64,000 nt of DNA, from the NCBI GenBank assembly GCA_023525975.1, contig CM042035.1, forward strand, positions 37,121,001 through 37,185,000. The letters run 5' to 3'. The position numbers and the translations under genes were made by a program. This document shows, in pieces, positions 21,783 to 32,682 of this stretch. Within the stretch, counting starts at the first letter, position 1. Every line of letters begins with the position of its first letter. This DNA comes from Smallanthus sonchifolius. Its lineage: Eukaryota > Streptophyta > Magnoliopsida > Asterales > Asteraceae. The notes under the pieces were generated by a model, which saw only the letters and a list, made by a program, of their open reading frames with translations, was not told the origin of the DNA and searched no databases.

Positions 21783-21793
21783 AAGGGGGAGTT
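21783..21793 (+). other. SirA-1 polypurine tract
   Basis: AAGGGGGAGTT immediately precedes the 3' LTR start TGTTGAAGC. SirA-2 has the same sequence next to its LTR (56733-56743, minus strand). Confidence 0.88.
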
Positions 21794-22240
21794 TGTTGAA
21801 GCACTTTCCTGTGACAACACTCTGGATAGAGTCTTAGTTTGTATTTTCATGTCTGTAACTGTCTTTGTAGTAAGAGTCTTTATGTATTAGTTTATCGAGA
21901 TGTTTTTACTTTTACATATTGAATGTTGCATTTCTTTCTAAGTGTTTTGCGCACTTAAATGTGCGCAGGAGAATGCTCCTGCGTACTTAGCAAGTACGCA
22001 AGAATACCTTTGCGTACTTGTTAAGTACGCAAGAGCAATTTGCCCTGCGCACTTGTTAAGTGCGCAGGCATCAGGTCAGGTATAAATAGGACAGGTTGAC
22101 AGAAGTTAAGTACGCAGTCCTCATAGCAAATACGTAGATTGTAAACCAAGTGCTTTTCTCTGTAACCTTCAAGTGTTTATAATTCAAAGAAAGTTTAAAG
22201 TGTCTTGTCTTGTCGGTTTACTTTGTTTAGCTAGACTTAA
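21794..22240 (+). repeat. SirA-1 3' LTR (matched part)
   Basis: It begins TGTTGAAGCACTTTCC and matches the SirA-2 LTR (56190-56732, minus) in order and sequence through the palindromes (21945-22070), the TATA box (22081-22088) and the early R region up to about 22236. Beyond that it no longer matches, so the U5 end is either truncated or replaced. It does not match the LTR at 129-663 apart from the shared promoter plan. Confidence 0.8.
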
Positions 22241-22688
22241 ATAATACCTAAAGTTTCACTTCTGCGCAAAGGTAATGTGTCACACTTGTAAAGTTATTTA
22301 AGTCTAATTAAGCACTAATTCGCCTAATATAACTAAGTGTTTTTGCTTCTGCCCGAAGGTGATGTGTCACATTTAGTTTTCGTGAAGCTAGTTATGTGTG
22401 TACGAAATAAATGTTTCACTTCTGACCAAAGGTGATGTGTTACATTCTTACTGCACATACTCACTGTAAAATTGTTCCTAATACTAAACAACTGTTTCAC
22501 TTTTGCCCAAATGTGATGTGTTACATTGTTTAAGTAGAACCTAATAAATCTATTATTTTGGTGATTATAATAGATATTTATCACAGCTTCATTAATTCAA
22601 TGGTCCTCATTTCCGCGTGCCTTAGTTTAAGTTACCCCATAGACACTCTAAGTTCTTCTTTAGCAATTAGTATCTTATTCTTTCTAAT
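22240..22688 (+). repeat. Four-copy tandem repeat and unassigned sequence before a copia gag fragment
   Basis: A core close to TTTCACTTCTGCCCAAAGG followed by TGATGTGTTACA occurs near 22252, 22342, 22410 and 22492, separated by AT-rich spacers, so the period is about 70-90 bp. It replaces the expected end of the SirA LTR. The piece could be U5/leader of the copia whose gag follows, or a divergent LTR end. No gene is seen. Confidence 0.55.
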
Positions 22689-23022
22689 ATAAAATCCACT
22701 GCAGCCCCTAACTTGGGAATCGAAACTTTGAATGGCAATAACTTCTCTGCTTGGAAAGATTCCCTGATGCTGCCTCTCGGCTTAATGGAATTCGATCGCG
22801 CACTCGACAAGCCTGCACCTGTTGAACTAACTAACAAAAGCACTCCTCAAGACATTATCAAGCATGAGAAGTGGTCGAGGTGTAACCGCATGGCTCTTGT
22901 CCTAATGAAGAACTCTATCAATCTGATCATCGAAGGAGCTATACTAGATTCTAAAGATGCTAAGACTTATCTGGCTTCTGTGGAGGATCAATTCAAGGGA
23001 ACTTCTAAGGCGCGTGTTAGCC
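22689..23022 (+). pseudogene. gag: Fragment of a second copia gag (N-terminal part)
   Basis: The frame reads like the start of a Tork/Tnt1-type gag: ETLNGNNFSAWKDSLM, then KWSRCNRMALVLMKNSI and SVEDQFKGTSKA. An ATA stands at 22689 where a start codon would be expected. The match ends near 23022, about 30 bp before the SirE 3' LTR. The rest of this gag is probably on the far side of SirE, beyond the window. It appears to be the site into which SirE inserted. Confidence 0.75.
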
Positions 23023-23049
23023 CGAGTAGGCCCAATAGAACTGCAAGCC

Positions 23050-23799
23050 TGTAGGATCGGTGAATACAAGATGGTTCTATTCTAGTTGAGATTGGCGGAA
23101 ACAATCACAACTAAGCAATGTAAACAAGTAAACAAGAAGAATACTGATAAATGCAATTTGTATTAAGCTTCAAAGATTACAAGATTACAGAGAAAACTCT
23201 TAAGTAAAAGCACAATTATACAATGACTCTAAGAACTACTTATATAGTAACTTAGAATCAAGACAGACCCTTGATTCTAAGGATCAGATCTAACACAAGC
23301 CGTTGATCTTGTATTGAAGCTATTCTACATGTAACGACAATAAATACTACAAAAATTATCTTTACTCAAACGTTTTCTTAGGCATCATTTCTTGAGTCCT
23401 TGAAAGAAGAGCGTTGTTTTCTTTTATTATCTTGCACCAGTAACATTCTTTCTGCGTGGAGTCTGTCAGTGTTGCAGCAGAAAGTTGTCAGTGGTAATGG
23501 TTGCTTTATCGAAGCCAGTCAACTACAACATTTGATCTTCAGTGGGAATGGCTATTAGCAGCAATGTTGTTGATTAGCAGCAAGACACAACTGTCCACAA
23601 CTGCTGATGATTTTCCTATCAACAACAACTTTGGTCCTCAGCAGATAAGGCTATCCGCAGCAGATTGGTTCTTCAGCAGAAGAACAAGTATCAGCAGCAG
23701 ATAAGATTGTTCGCAGCAGTTTATCGATCTGCAGCAAACTCTGAGGTCTACAGCAGTTGTACTTAGAGAATTTTGTAGCCATCAGTGTTTATTTCTACA
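23050..23799 (-). repeat. SirE 3' LTR, 750 bp
   Basis: On the minus strand it begins TGTAGAAATAAACAC after a purine tract and ends GATCCTACA. It carries many CAGCAGCAA/TTGCTGCTG elements (23480-23760), then a TATA box (ACTATATAAG around 23239-23247, minus). The ends match the other Sirevirus LTRs in style (TGTxGAA start, CCTACA end). The 5' LTR of SirE is not in the window. Confidence 0.8.
23480..23760. repeat. CAGCAGCAA palindrome/half-site array in SirE LTR
   Basis: At least eight elements of the form CAGCAGCAA, CAGCAGATAAG or their complements occur, several as inverted pairs. The same motif forms cleaner palindromes upstream of SirE ORF3 at 44190-44460. Confidence 0.7.
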
Positions 23800-23809
23800 A
23801 ACTCCCCCT
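23800..23809 (-). other. SirE polypurine tract
   Basis: On the minus strand AGGGGGAGTT directly precedes the LTR start. It is almost the same as the SirA tract. Confidence 0.85.
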
Positions 23810-23847
23810 AGACTGATGCTACCAAAACTCTCTTACTGCTTTTGCTG

Positions 23848-26800
23848 CTAAAGCTTTTCCATGTTGCAGACTATCCTTTCTACCTCATAGCCTCTTGGGT
23901 CCTGGCTGGGATTGTTTAGAGGAAGCTCAGATAGAGTCTTTATGTGTTTGCTTGAAATTTTGAAGATGGCCTTGCTTGAACATATCATCTTCTGTCCTTT
24001 AACATCAATCAAGATAAACTCGTTGGTATCAGCCTTGAAGGACCAACTCGTGAATGGAGAATGGGATTGAAGAGGTTTGGCATCAATGATTAGATCTTTA
24101 CTAGGGTTGAAGTGATGTTTGATTTCTAGCAAAAGATGTCTCCCACCTTCATTCTCTGTCTTATAGGCTTCACCCAACTACAATATTCTTCTTAGATCTG
24201 AGTCTGGGAGTTGCAGTACCTCATCAACAAATTTATATATAGATCTTTTTAGTTTTTCCTTTCCCCTGAAGACTTCAAACCATTTGTCTTGAGTGTTGTA
24301 GAACCAGAAAACTATTTCTCTGGTGTGATGGTAGGTTTGGTTTTCTTCTTGGAAGGCTGCTGATGAGGAGGAGCTGGATGGAGGGATTTGGACTTCGTGG
24401 GAAGAGAGGAATGAGGTCTAGGCTGGAGAGTGGAAGTATGGTGGGAGGAGGAAGTATTGGATGAGGGAGAAGGCTTGGGTTTCTTTGATTTGTGTTCAGT
24501 AGTTTGAGTTATCACCCTTTTCTTGGATCCTGTCTTCCCCAATCTTTCTTCCTCTTTCTTCTTGACTTTGGAGTACAAGGCTTGCAAGTTCATGAAACTC
24601 ATGGGGCCTAGCCTTTTTCCACTTTCTCCTCTGGCATTCAGGAAGTCAGTCATGACCTTCCTTTCTTCATGGGTCCTTATGTTGAATTCAATGGTCTTCT
24701 TGGATTTTTGCTTGGCTTTTTCTTCTTCATCCCTTTTCTTATTTGCCAATTGACCTTGCTGACCCATGAAGGCTCTATAGATTTCTTTATTTGATAGTTT
24801 CTCAAGGTAGTGTGCATCCTCACCTTGAGAAATCAGAGCCGCTATCCATTCTTCTCTCATTTCTTTGGCTAGTTCAGAATCAGTTATTCTGAACTTAGCC
24901 TCTTCCCTTTTCTTCTTCTCCCTTTCTTCTTCTTTTTTTATTAAACTGTTCATGCAGGTGAAGAGCTAGGGCTTCATCTTCTTGTAATTGAGAAGCTACA
25001 GGAAATCTGACTTTGAGATCATCCAGCTGTTTAGCATACAGCTGGATTTGTTGTTCTCTGAAGAGCATGGCAGCTTTTCTTTCTTGAATTTTTCTTAGCT
25101 CTGCCATCTCCTCTTCTTCTTTTATTCTTCGTCTTTCCTCCCTTTCCCTTTGCTCTTTCACCAGTCTCTCTTCCACCTCTTCAGTCATTACTCCCTTCCC
25201 CTTGGCTTTGGTTGATGCCTCTGCTTCAGCTTCATGGATCACAACAGCAGATGTTTTAGATATTCTTGGGATCTCTGCTTCAGATTCATTGGCAGTTTGG
25301 GGAGTGGATGGGGGAAGGTTTCTTGCTTCATCTTCTTCCCATTCACACCTAATTACTTCCTTCCATCTTTTCCTTACATCCTCCAACTCTCTTCTTCTAG
25401 ATTCTTTTGCAGTGTTCAGAGTGGCGGTTGGTGAGGAGAGAAGAGAGAAATTTGAGTCAGAGGAGGCATCTTCTGCAAGGCGTCCCTCCTTTTCAAGATG
25501 AGCTTTGATAGTTTTGATCATTGCTTGCCTCTCTAAGGAGTTGACATTGCAGATATGTGTTCTGAACTCAAAAATGTTGTATAGGAAATATGAGTTGAGG
25601 AGTAGGATCTCATTGATGTGGTTGAAGAAGACAGATGATCCATCACTCAGAAAGAAGGTGAAGCCAGAGGGCCCAGTGCACGACCATCCTAGCATTGCCA
25701 GTCCCCTGACCATCTCATTGTGTCTGAAGCTTCTCCAACAAATATTTTCTTCGTCAGTTAAAGTACTGCTCCTGATCAGGTCAAGTCTACTTGGAGCCAG
25801 TCTTTGTGCTGCTGCTGTAGAAGATTTTGCGCGGTCTTTAGGATATGCCACCCTATTTGTTTCTTCTAATAGTGCTTCAAACCAGGGCAGATTTTCCTCC
25901 ATTAAGTCTTGGAACCTTCAGATTGCAACTTTTGCTGAGAGATCTGAAGAGGTGTTGATGATGCTGGATAAATACAGTTCAAGCACTTGAAGAGGATTTA
26001 GTGCATCCCAGTTTAGTTCTTCTACTCCGCTGAACTGTTTCCCAATCCAGAATCTCTCAGATTGACCATCATACCCCCAAGCTAGTATGGAGCAAAAATC
26101 TAGCTTGTCTGCAGTCAGTGTGAAATTGGGGTCAATGGTTAGACTTATTATGGCCGCTGCTTCAGGAAGAATGCTGACTGATGGAGGTGTGTCTTCATGG
26201 TGACTTGTATTTGTCAACACCTCATCACAGGCTGAACAACCAACTTCCAATCCTCAGTGATTTCTTCCTCTTCATCTACTGAGTCTGGCAAGTCATGAAC
26301 TTGAACAAAGGCAGGTTTTAATAAGGAACTTTGAAATGCAGCCTGCTCTTGTATCCAGTCCTCAAGGCTGTCAGCATCATCTTCTACTGCCACTATCTCC
26401 TCATTTTTGGTTGCATCTATTTGAGTTCCCACTGATACAAGGGAAGGAGTAGGCACAGTTGGATATTGATGGGATTCATGCATAGAGAGTTGGTGCCTTA
26501 GTTTGGACACTTCAGCCTCTAGCATAGCCACCCTGGCCGTTAATTCCATATTTTTGAGTTTCAGATTGTCCTCATCCACAGTTGTGGAATCCTTGGAGCT
26601 GGATGGGGTTTTAGGCCTAGCCTCTGCATCCCCATCACCCTGGTTTTCTTGGCACCTGGGATTCCTCTCAGTGAAGAGTGTTTCAAAGGAAACATCCTCA
26701 CTGTGAGTTGCCATGGTTAGGGTCTTAGTGATGTTATCACTGTCCTCCTGGTTAGTTGATGTACTAGGAGTAGTGACAGCCCTTTCCACATTCACTCTAT

Positions 26801-27740
26801 CAGTAATCCCAGAGTGAACCTTCTTGGGTGATGAACTTGGGTTAGGTGCACTAGCAGCCAAGTCAATCAATACCTCCAAGATAGTAGTTGTTTGAGAAGG
26901 TATATCATCTTGACAAAGTGCCTCTGCACTTAAGTTCAGAGAAGAAAAATAATGGAATGGCTCAGTGGGTTGTTCTATGGATCTGGGATGTGATCCTGAT
27001 CCTAACAGAGAAGCTTCCACGGAATTCTCTCTAATGATGTGGCTATCCCTTTTGATATTCTCATCAGAATTTTAGGATTCTGAATGAGGGCTTTTAGGTT
27101 GGGATTGGGCCTTTGAGACAAGAAGAGAAGGAGTCTTCTTTCTCCTTTTTCTAGTATATTTTGCCGCAATTGGGGCCCTTTGTTCCAGTTGAACGATAAC
27201 ATCCAAAACAGGTTTAAGTAATTTATGTGCCTGTGCACCCTTAGTAGTATGCACAGGGGTTCGAACAGTGGAAGCAGATTGTTGTTCAGGATGTGAAGAG
27301 GAAGGTGTGGGATCAGTATCAGTTGGGATTGCTGAACTGTCACCCTGGGTAATTTGTATGTTCATCATTGTAGATAACAATGGAACATTGACCCTGAGAA
27401 CTTTTTGGAAACAATTCTTATACTTTGAAAGATGTTATTTTTATGTCCCAGTAGAAGATAGATTTTTGCAGATTTTGAAAGATCTTTTAATTCGTTATTG
27501 AAAACCTCCTGCGAGAATCTTGGGTACATAAAAAATGATTTATTTGCACCTTCTTTAAGGTTATATCTCAAACCTTCAAAGATGAGATGTGCAAAGTTGA
27601 AACCCTGGCCAGAAACCATACCATGAATAGCAGAGGCAAGTGCAGAGCTCACTTAATGCCATCCACTTCTCTTCTGGGATATGCATTGTAGAAGAGTGGG
27701 GCATAGAAACTTCTATGGAGGGCCCATCAGCTCCTTTTTT
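23848..27740 (-). pseudogene. SirE ORF3, middle and C-terminal part (broken)
   Basis: This continues the ORF that starts at 43878 on the far side of Ath. The block GFNFAHLIFEGLRYN with MYPRFSQE lies at about 27500-27620 and matches the same block of SirA ORF3. There follow a Thr/Ser/Pro-rich part, a coiled-coil-like part (26500-26600), a stretch with CWRSFRHNE and a long Lys/Glu/Arg-rich coiled coil (24900-25200). A basic Ser/Pro/Lys tail follows, then a C-terminal block with FWFYNTQDKWFEVFRGKE near 24200-24300 that parallels the SirA C-terminal block. Frame breaks occur near 27640, 27375, 27073, 26240, 25915, 24940 and 24310. It is not functional as it stands. I infer one original ORF of well over 1000 codons. 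Confidence 0.72.
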
Positions 27741-27745
27741 ATTGT
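27741..27745 (+). other. Target site duplication of Ath, left copy
   Basis: ATTGT before the left LTR is repeated at 43487-43491 after the right LTR. The ORF3 sequence of SirE continues across the two points. Confidence 0.92.
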
Positions 27746-28896
27746 TGACGGGTGGTCCACGGGACAACCTTTAAGTATGTTAAAAGATAATTTAATCCCA
27801 CATTTGATCATGTAACTATCTTGAATTAGATAACTACAGTTGCGTATGTCTCAGGTATGTTCGGGGCTAAAAAGGAGTGGGAAATGCAGCTTTGGGAAGA
27901 AGCTAATCGAGTGGACATTTTGCCCAGACTCTACCGTAGCTTACGGTGCCGTAAGCTACGGTAGCCCCCTGAAGACTTGTCCCCCACCGTAAGGCAGTAG
28001 GAACTCAGCGTAACAACTTAAATGCTACCGTAAGTTAAGGTAGCTACCGTAGCTTATGGTAGACATTGACGCAGAAAGTGTAACTGCCAATAAAAACCAA
28101 TTTTCCAAGGGGCTTTTGATATTCTCATCATTGGAGACGTTTCTAGATAGTTTTTTGGGCGAAAATTGGAGACTTCTTGGGTTCAAAACAATTTCTAATC
28201 ATTGGGTTTGTTTTTTTTTATTCATATGAACATTAATCTTTGTGTGATGATGATGCACCAAGGCATGAGTGGCTAAACTTGTGGTGTTCATCCTAGGTTG
28301 AAGGTTTGTCTAAGACATTTGTGTTTTTATCCGTATTTCTAGAATAATAGACTTGCAATGTTTGTTTGTTTATTATGGTGTGTGAATGTTTGTTTGGAAA
28401 TTGTTGATTGATGTTTTGATCATAATCTAAATTGTACGTTCTTGGTGTCGTTGACAATCGAGATATCACGGGAGGGATTAGGGTTGGATATTGGTTAATT
28501 GGTCATCGGGTAACAACCTTGCATTTTCATAATCCGAGTACTTAGTTCCCTTTTATCACAAACAGGTGGTCACACATGAATCATGTCTATGTGATTCTTT
28601 CAAGTTGGATTTAAACATGGATGTCAATTGAAACCGGAAACCTAGGATGATCGCTTTTTCCTAAACTGTTTACAAAGCTAATTTTTTATTTGCAATTTAT
28701 TTAGTTAATCTTAGTTGTTGAAACCAAACAATCAAAATCGTGAATTTACATTTCTTGCAATTTAGTTTAAGTTAGTTAAATCCAAAGCTACATAATAAAC
28801 ACATTTTCCACAAACTCCTCGTGTTCGATACCCACTTACCGCTAGCTATTTGGTTGTAATTGGTTTAAATTTGATTGAGACTACGACCTCACGTCA
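27746..28896 (+). repeat. Ath 5' LTR, 1151 bp
   Basis: It begins TGACGGGTGG and ends CTCACGTCA. Palindromes of the form CTACCGTA/TACGGTAG lie at about 27928-28066. The first base after it already belongs to the middle of the reverse transcriptase gene, so no primer site follows. Confidence 0.92.
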
Positions 28897-29740
28897 TTGC
28901 TTTTTAGATGGGTATTCGGGATATAACCAAATTGCCATCCCCCCGGATGACCAACACAAGACCACTTTCACTTGTCCGTATGGCACTTTTGCTTTTCGAT
29001 GAATGCCATTCGGCTTGTGTAATGCCCCGGCGACTTTCCAACGATGTATGATGAGTATTTTCTCGGACATGGTTGGGGAGTCACTTGAGGTATTTACAGA
29101 TGATTTCTCCATTTTTGGCACAAGTTTTGAGTCTTGTCTCGACGAGTTGGAAAAAGTTTTAAAAAGATGTGTCGAGAAAAACTTGGTGCTAAGTTGGGAG
29201 AAAAATCATTTCATGGTCCAAGAGGGTATTGTGTTGGGTCATGTTATTTTAGAAAAAGGGATGGAGGTGGATAAGGCAAAAATTCGGGTAATATCATCTT
29301 TGCCTCCACCAAAGAATGTTAAGGTGGTAAGATCATTTTTGGGGCATGCGGGATTTTACCGACGATTTATTAAAGGTTTTAGTGTGATTACTAAACCTTT
29401 ATGTAATTTGTTATTAAAATATGTTCCCTTTGATTTTACTAACGAATGTTTGCAAGCTTTTAATATCTTGAAGGAACAGTTGGTGAAAGCTCCCATTTTG
29501 CAACCGCCGGATTGGTCGAGGCCGTTCGAGATTATGTGTGATGCAAGTGACACAACAATTGGAGCGGTTTTGGGCCAACGCATTGATAAAAAGCCGGTGG
29601 CAATTTACTATGCAAGCAAGACATTTTTCGAGGCGCAATTGAATTACACCACAACCGAAAAGGAGTTGTTAGCGGTGGTGTATGCCTTGGACAAATTTCG
29701 GTCGTACATATGGGGAAGCAAGGTGATTGTGTATTCGGAC
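28897..29740 (+). pseudogene. pol: Ath reverse transcriptase (C-terminal half) and RNase H, first part
   Basis: The frame starts inside RT at FLDGYSGYNQI. A TGA at about 29000 interrupts it just before MPFGLCNAPATFQRC. The catalytic block appears as VFTDDFSIFG. RNase H begins near 29520 (MCDASDTTIGAVLGQR, TEKELLAVVYALDKFR) and is cut at VIVYSD by hAT-1. The gag, protease and N-terminal RT are missing ahead of it. Confidence 0.88.
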
Positions 29741-32674
29741 TAGAGGTGTACAAATTGGGTTTCAAACGAAAGCGGTTCGGGTTTAAAGCCGGGTCGGGTT
29801 GGGCAATACCCGCTTGGACCGGGTCGACGTACGAACCAGTTCGGGTCACGAACTGGGTTCAAGGATCATCGAACCCAACCCTACCAAACCGGATCAGACC
29901 GGGTTGAGGACCGGGTTGGCTACTAAACCGGTTCGGGTCCCAAACCGGTTTACCCGGATTTTTTAAAAAAAAAAACCGTTAATTTTTAAAAAAAAATTAA
30001 CCGTTAAAGATATTAACTTAACTTAAAAATTACAAAACATACAAGATAAAGTTTAGAAATTACAAAAAAAATAATTAAAAGTTTACAAATTAAAAATACA
30101 TTAAATATAAAAGTCTTCTTCGTGGATATATTGAAAATCCGGGTAGTCGGTACTAGTCGGATCCCGAACTCCCTCGTAGGAGGTCTTCGCCGATTGCTTC
30201 AATCAATCCTCCTTCCACCTCGTCCTCGTATATCTCTCCCTCGACTTCGAGTTCGCATTCAAGGGAAGATATATGTTGTATTCTTTCCGCCGCGTCCAAG
30301 TAATCTTTTAAGCAAATGCACGTTTCCACCGATGGCGGAGTTAGTCTTGTTCTTCGTAAAGAAACAACCCTGCCACTAATAGAAAAAGCAGATTCCGAAG
30401 CTACCGTAGAAGCTTGGACGGTTAGTAGATCACGGGCCATAGCGGATAGGACGGGAAATTGGTTTTCCTTCTTTTTCCACCAAGCCAAGATATCAAATGT
30501 CTCAAAATCATGAGCATTCATACCGGTTAAAAAATCTGAACCGATATATCTATCTAATTCGCTACTTGGGGTATTACCCCGTTGACGTTTACTATTTTCA
30601 TTAAGTATAGCATTAAATAAGTTTAACATTGAACTCCGACTAGTACTTGCACTTGATGGAGCGTTTCTAAATTGCTCATGAACGGTAGATGTTGTATCAT
30701 ATTTTTCAACATAAACAGTAAATAAAGTAGACAAATTTTGTGTAAAAATAGTTTTTGCTCTATCCGTTAAAAGTACGTCTTCTTCGTATAAATCCAAACC
30801 GTAAATTATTTTTTCAATTAAAGTTTCAACACCCGAAACATTTAAGCACGGGTTTAAGGCGGCGGCGCAAGTAATAATCGGAGGCATTTCTTTAAAATAT
30901 TTTTTAAATTTCTCTTTCATTGGCGGTATCATTTCTTTAAATACGCCGCCTCGCATGGAATATTCGTTTAATTTTTCGACCATTAAAAAAAGTTGATTTA
31001 AAACCAAAGGACTTGTGGGATAGTAAACTCCCGATAAATAGGTTGTAGCGGTTTTAAAAATATGGAGCATATCGGCTACACCTTCAATGATACCCCAACC
31101 CGTTGTCGGAAATTTTGTTACTTTTTTTTGCCTTGCTAGTTGGGCATGAAACATTTGCAAACTTCGTTTTTGTTGAATGGCTTTTTCGAACATGTTACAC
31201 GTTGAGTTCCAACGTGTTGAAACGTCCCAATTTGGATCTAAACATTCGGTTTGCCCGTCTTTACAAAATTTTATATATCGATGATATCTTCTTTGACTTG
31301 TATGAAAAATGTCACGCAACATTTGTTTAAATTGATTTCTAACATCGTTAATGTGTTTAAGACCATCTTGCACAACTAAATTAATAATATGTGCAACACA
31401 TCGGCTATGGAAAAAAATACCATTACAAATCGAGTTATATTTTAAAATAAGTTGGTTTACCGCGACGGTATTATTCGAGGCGTTATCAAACGATACTGAA
31501 AAAACTTTTGTTTCTATTTTAAAAGTTCTTATAACTTTGTCTAAAATATAAAATAAATTGTCACCGGTGTGGGGGTATGCAAAAATATCGAACGCAATAG
31601 TACGTTTCATCATTTGCCAACTTTCCGGATTTATCCAATGAGCGGTAACGCAAATGTAAGAATCCGGCAAATTGTGGGGAGCCGACCAAACATCACAAGT
31701 TAAACTAATACCGGTTTTTAAATTTTCAAATTCATTTATTATTTCTACTTTAGCTTTTTTCCACATATTTATACAATCTCGTCTAAGAGTAGCACGACTT
31801 ACATGAGTGTAGCGAGGTTGGAGCGTTTGTTGAATAAGCCGAGTCAAACGCTCGTTGTCAAAGTGTTTGAAAGGTATACTCTCTTGAATCACAAAATGCG
31901 CCATCCTCTCCCGAACCAAGTCAACATTATACGCAAAAATATTACCTTCGGTTGTCATACTTGCTTGACCTTGCGAAGCTTGAGCCTTTATAACCGAACA
32001 ATAGTTTTTTTCAATGTGATTCTTCAAAGTTGTGTTTGCGTCTTTTCCAAAAAAATGCCCGCACAACTTGCATCGAGCCTTATGACCACCATTCGACATT
32101 TCGCATAAATCGACATGTTGCCAAACATTGGGATTCCTTGTTGTAGGAATAACCCGCACAACCGTGGGAGCACTAACACTTTGAGAAGCACCAACAATAT
32201 TAGATTGTTGAGATTCGTTTGCCATTTTGAGAGTTTCGACTTTCGAGCGTGAGCGTTTTTGAGAAATAAGAGCGTTTTTGAGAAATGAGAGCGTTTTGGA
32301 ATTGTGTGGTTGAACCAATACAACCCACACCTATTTATACAAGTTATAGGGGCTCCAAAATACAAAAAAAACCAAAAAAAACGGTCATATAGCCGTTCCA
32401 ACGGCTATAAAGCCGTTAAAATCGAAAATCCCAACGGTTCGAACCGGTTCCGAACCGGTTTGAGAACCGGGTCGGGCCCGAAACCGGTTTGAGAGTGAAA
32501 CCGGTTCGGGTCGGGTTAAGAACCGGCCTCCAAAAATTTTTTTAAAACTGGTTACACACCTACGGGTTTGGATCGGGTCTCGGATCGGGTTGGGTGAAAC
32601 CGGTTTGGTCGTGAAACCGGTTCGGGTCGGGTTCCGGTGACCCGGTTTGAAACCGGTTTTTTTGCCCACCTCTA
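29741..32674 (-). mobile_element. hAT-1: complete hAT DNA transposon, 2934 bp
   Basis: The ends are inverted: TAGAGGTGTACAAA on the left and, in complement, TAGAGGTGGGCAAA on the right (12 of 14 match). The 8-bp target duplication ATTCGGAC (29733-29740 and 32675-32682) is perfect, as expected for hAT elements. Subterminal zones (29760-29960 and 32430-32660) are packed with ACCGGTTCGGGT-type motifs in both directions, likely transposase binding sites. One long intact ORF encodes the transposase. It splits the RNase H gene of Ath. Confidence 0.95.
30153..32225 (-). CDS. hAT transposase with BED zinc finger, intact
   Basis: Transposase cuts out and reinserts the element. I prefer the start at 32225 (MANESQQSN, 690 residues). 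The reading frame extends upstream to 32330, but that part lies close to the terminal repeats and has no domain. A BED-type zinc finger lies at about residues 50-80 (C-x2-C ... H-x5-C in RCKLCGHFF ... HIEKNYC). The middle holds the RNase H-like catalytic region (TCDVWSAPHNLPDSYIC, SFDNASNNT, HSRCVAHIINLVV, STRWNST). The C-terminus has the hAT dimerisation domain (FDILAWWKKKENQFPVLS, ASESAFSISGR). No stop or frameshift is visible. Length and domain order fit plant Ac/RICESLEEPER-type transposases. Confidence 0.93.
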   Translation of the reverse strand: MANESQQSNIVGASQSVSAPTVVRVIPTTRNPNVWQHVDLCEMSNGGHKARCKLCGHFFGKDANTTLKNHIEKNYCSVIKAQASQGQASMTTEGNIFAYNVDLVRERMAHFVIQESIPFKHFDNERLTRLIQQTLQPRYTHVSRATLRRDCINMWKKAKVEIINEFENLKTGISLTCDVWSAPHNLPDSYICVTAHWINPESWQMMKRTIAFDIFAYPHTGDNLFYILDKVIRTFKIETKVFSVSFDNASNNTVAVNQLILKYNSICNGIFFHSRCVAHIINLVVQDGLKHINDVRNQFKQMLRDIFHTSQRRYHRYIKFCKDGQTECLDPNWDVSTRWNSTCNMFEKAIQQKRSLQMFHAQLARQKKVTKFPTTGWGIIEGVADMLHIFKTATTYLSGVYYPTSPLVLNQLFLMVEKLNEYSMRGGVFKEMIPPMKEKFKKYFKEMPPIITCAAALNPCLNVSGVETLIEKIIYGLDLYEEDVLLTDRAKTIFTQNLSTLFTVYVEKYDTTSTVHEQFRNAPSSASTSRSSMLNLFNAILNENSKRQRGNTPSSELDRYIGSDFLTGMNAHDFETFDILAWWKKKENQFPVLSAMARDLLTVQASTVASESAFSISGRVVSLRRTRLTPPSVETCICLKDYLDAAERIQHISSLECELEVEGEIYEDEVEGGLIEAIGEDLLRGSSGSD

Positions 32675-32682
32675 ATTCGGAC

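Noticed and set aside
21794..22680. A single long SirA-1 3' LTR reaching to about 22640
   Set aside because: The SirA-2 LTR is 543 bp and ends differently; similarity stops near 22236. It cannot be excluded without more copies, so only the matched part was annotated.
25202..25990. Plus-strand frames of 99 and 161 codons
   Set aside because: Antisense to the SirE ORF3 coiled-coil part, which has conserved relatives on the other strand.
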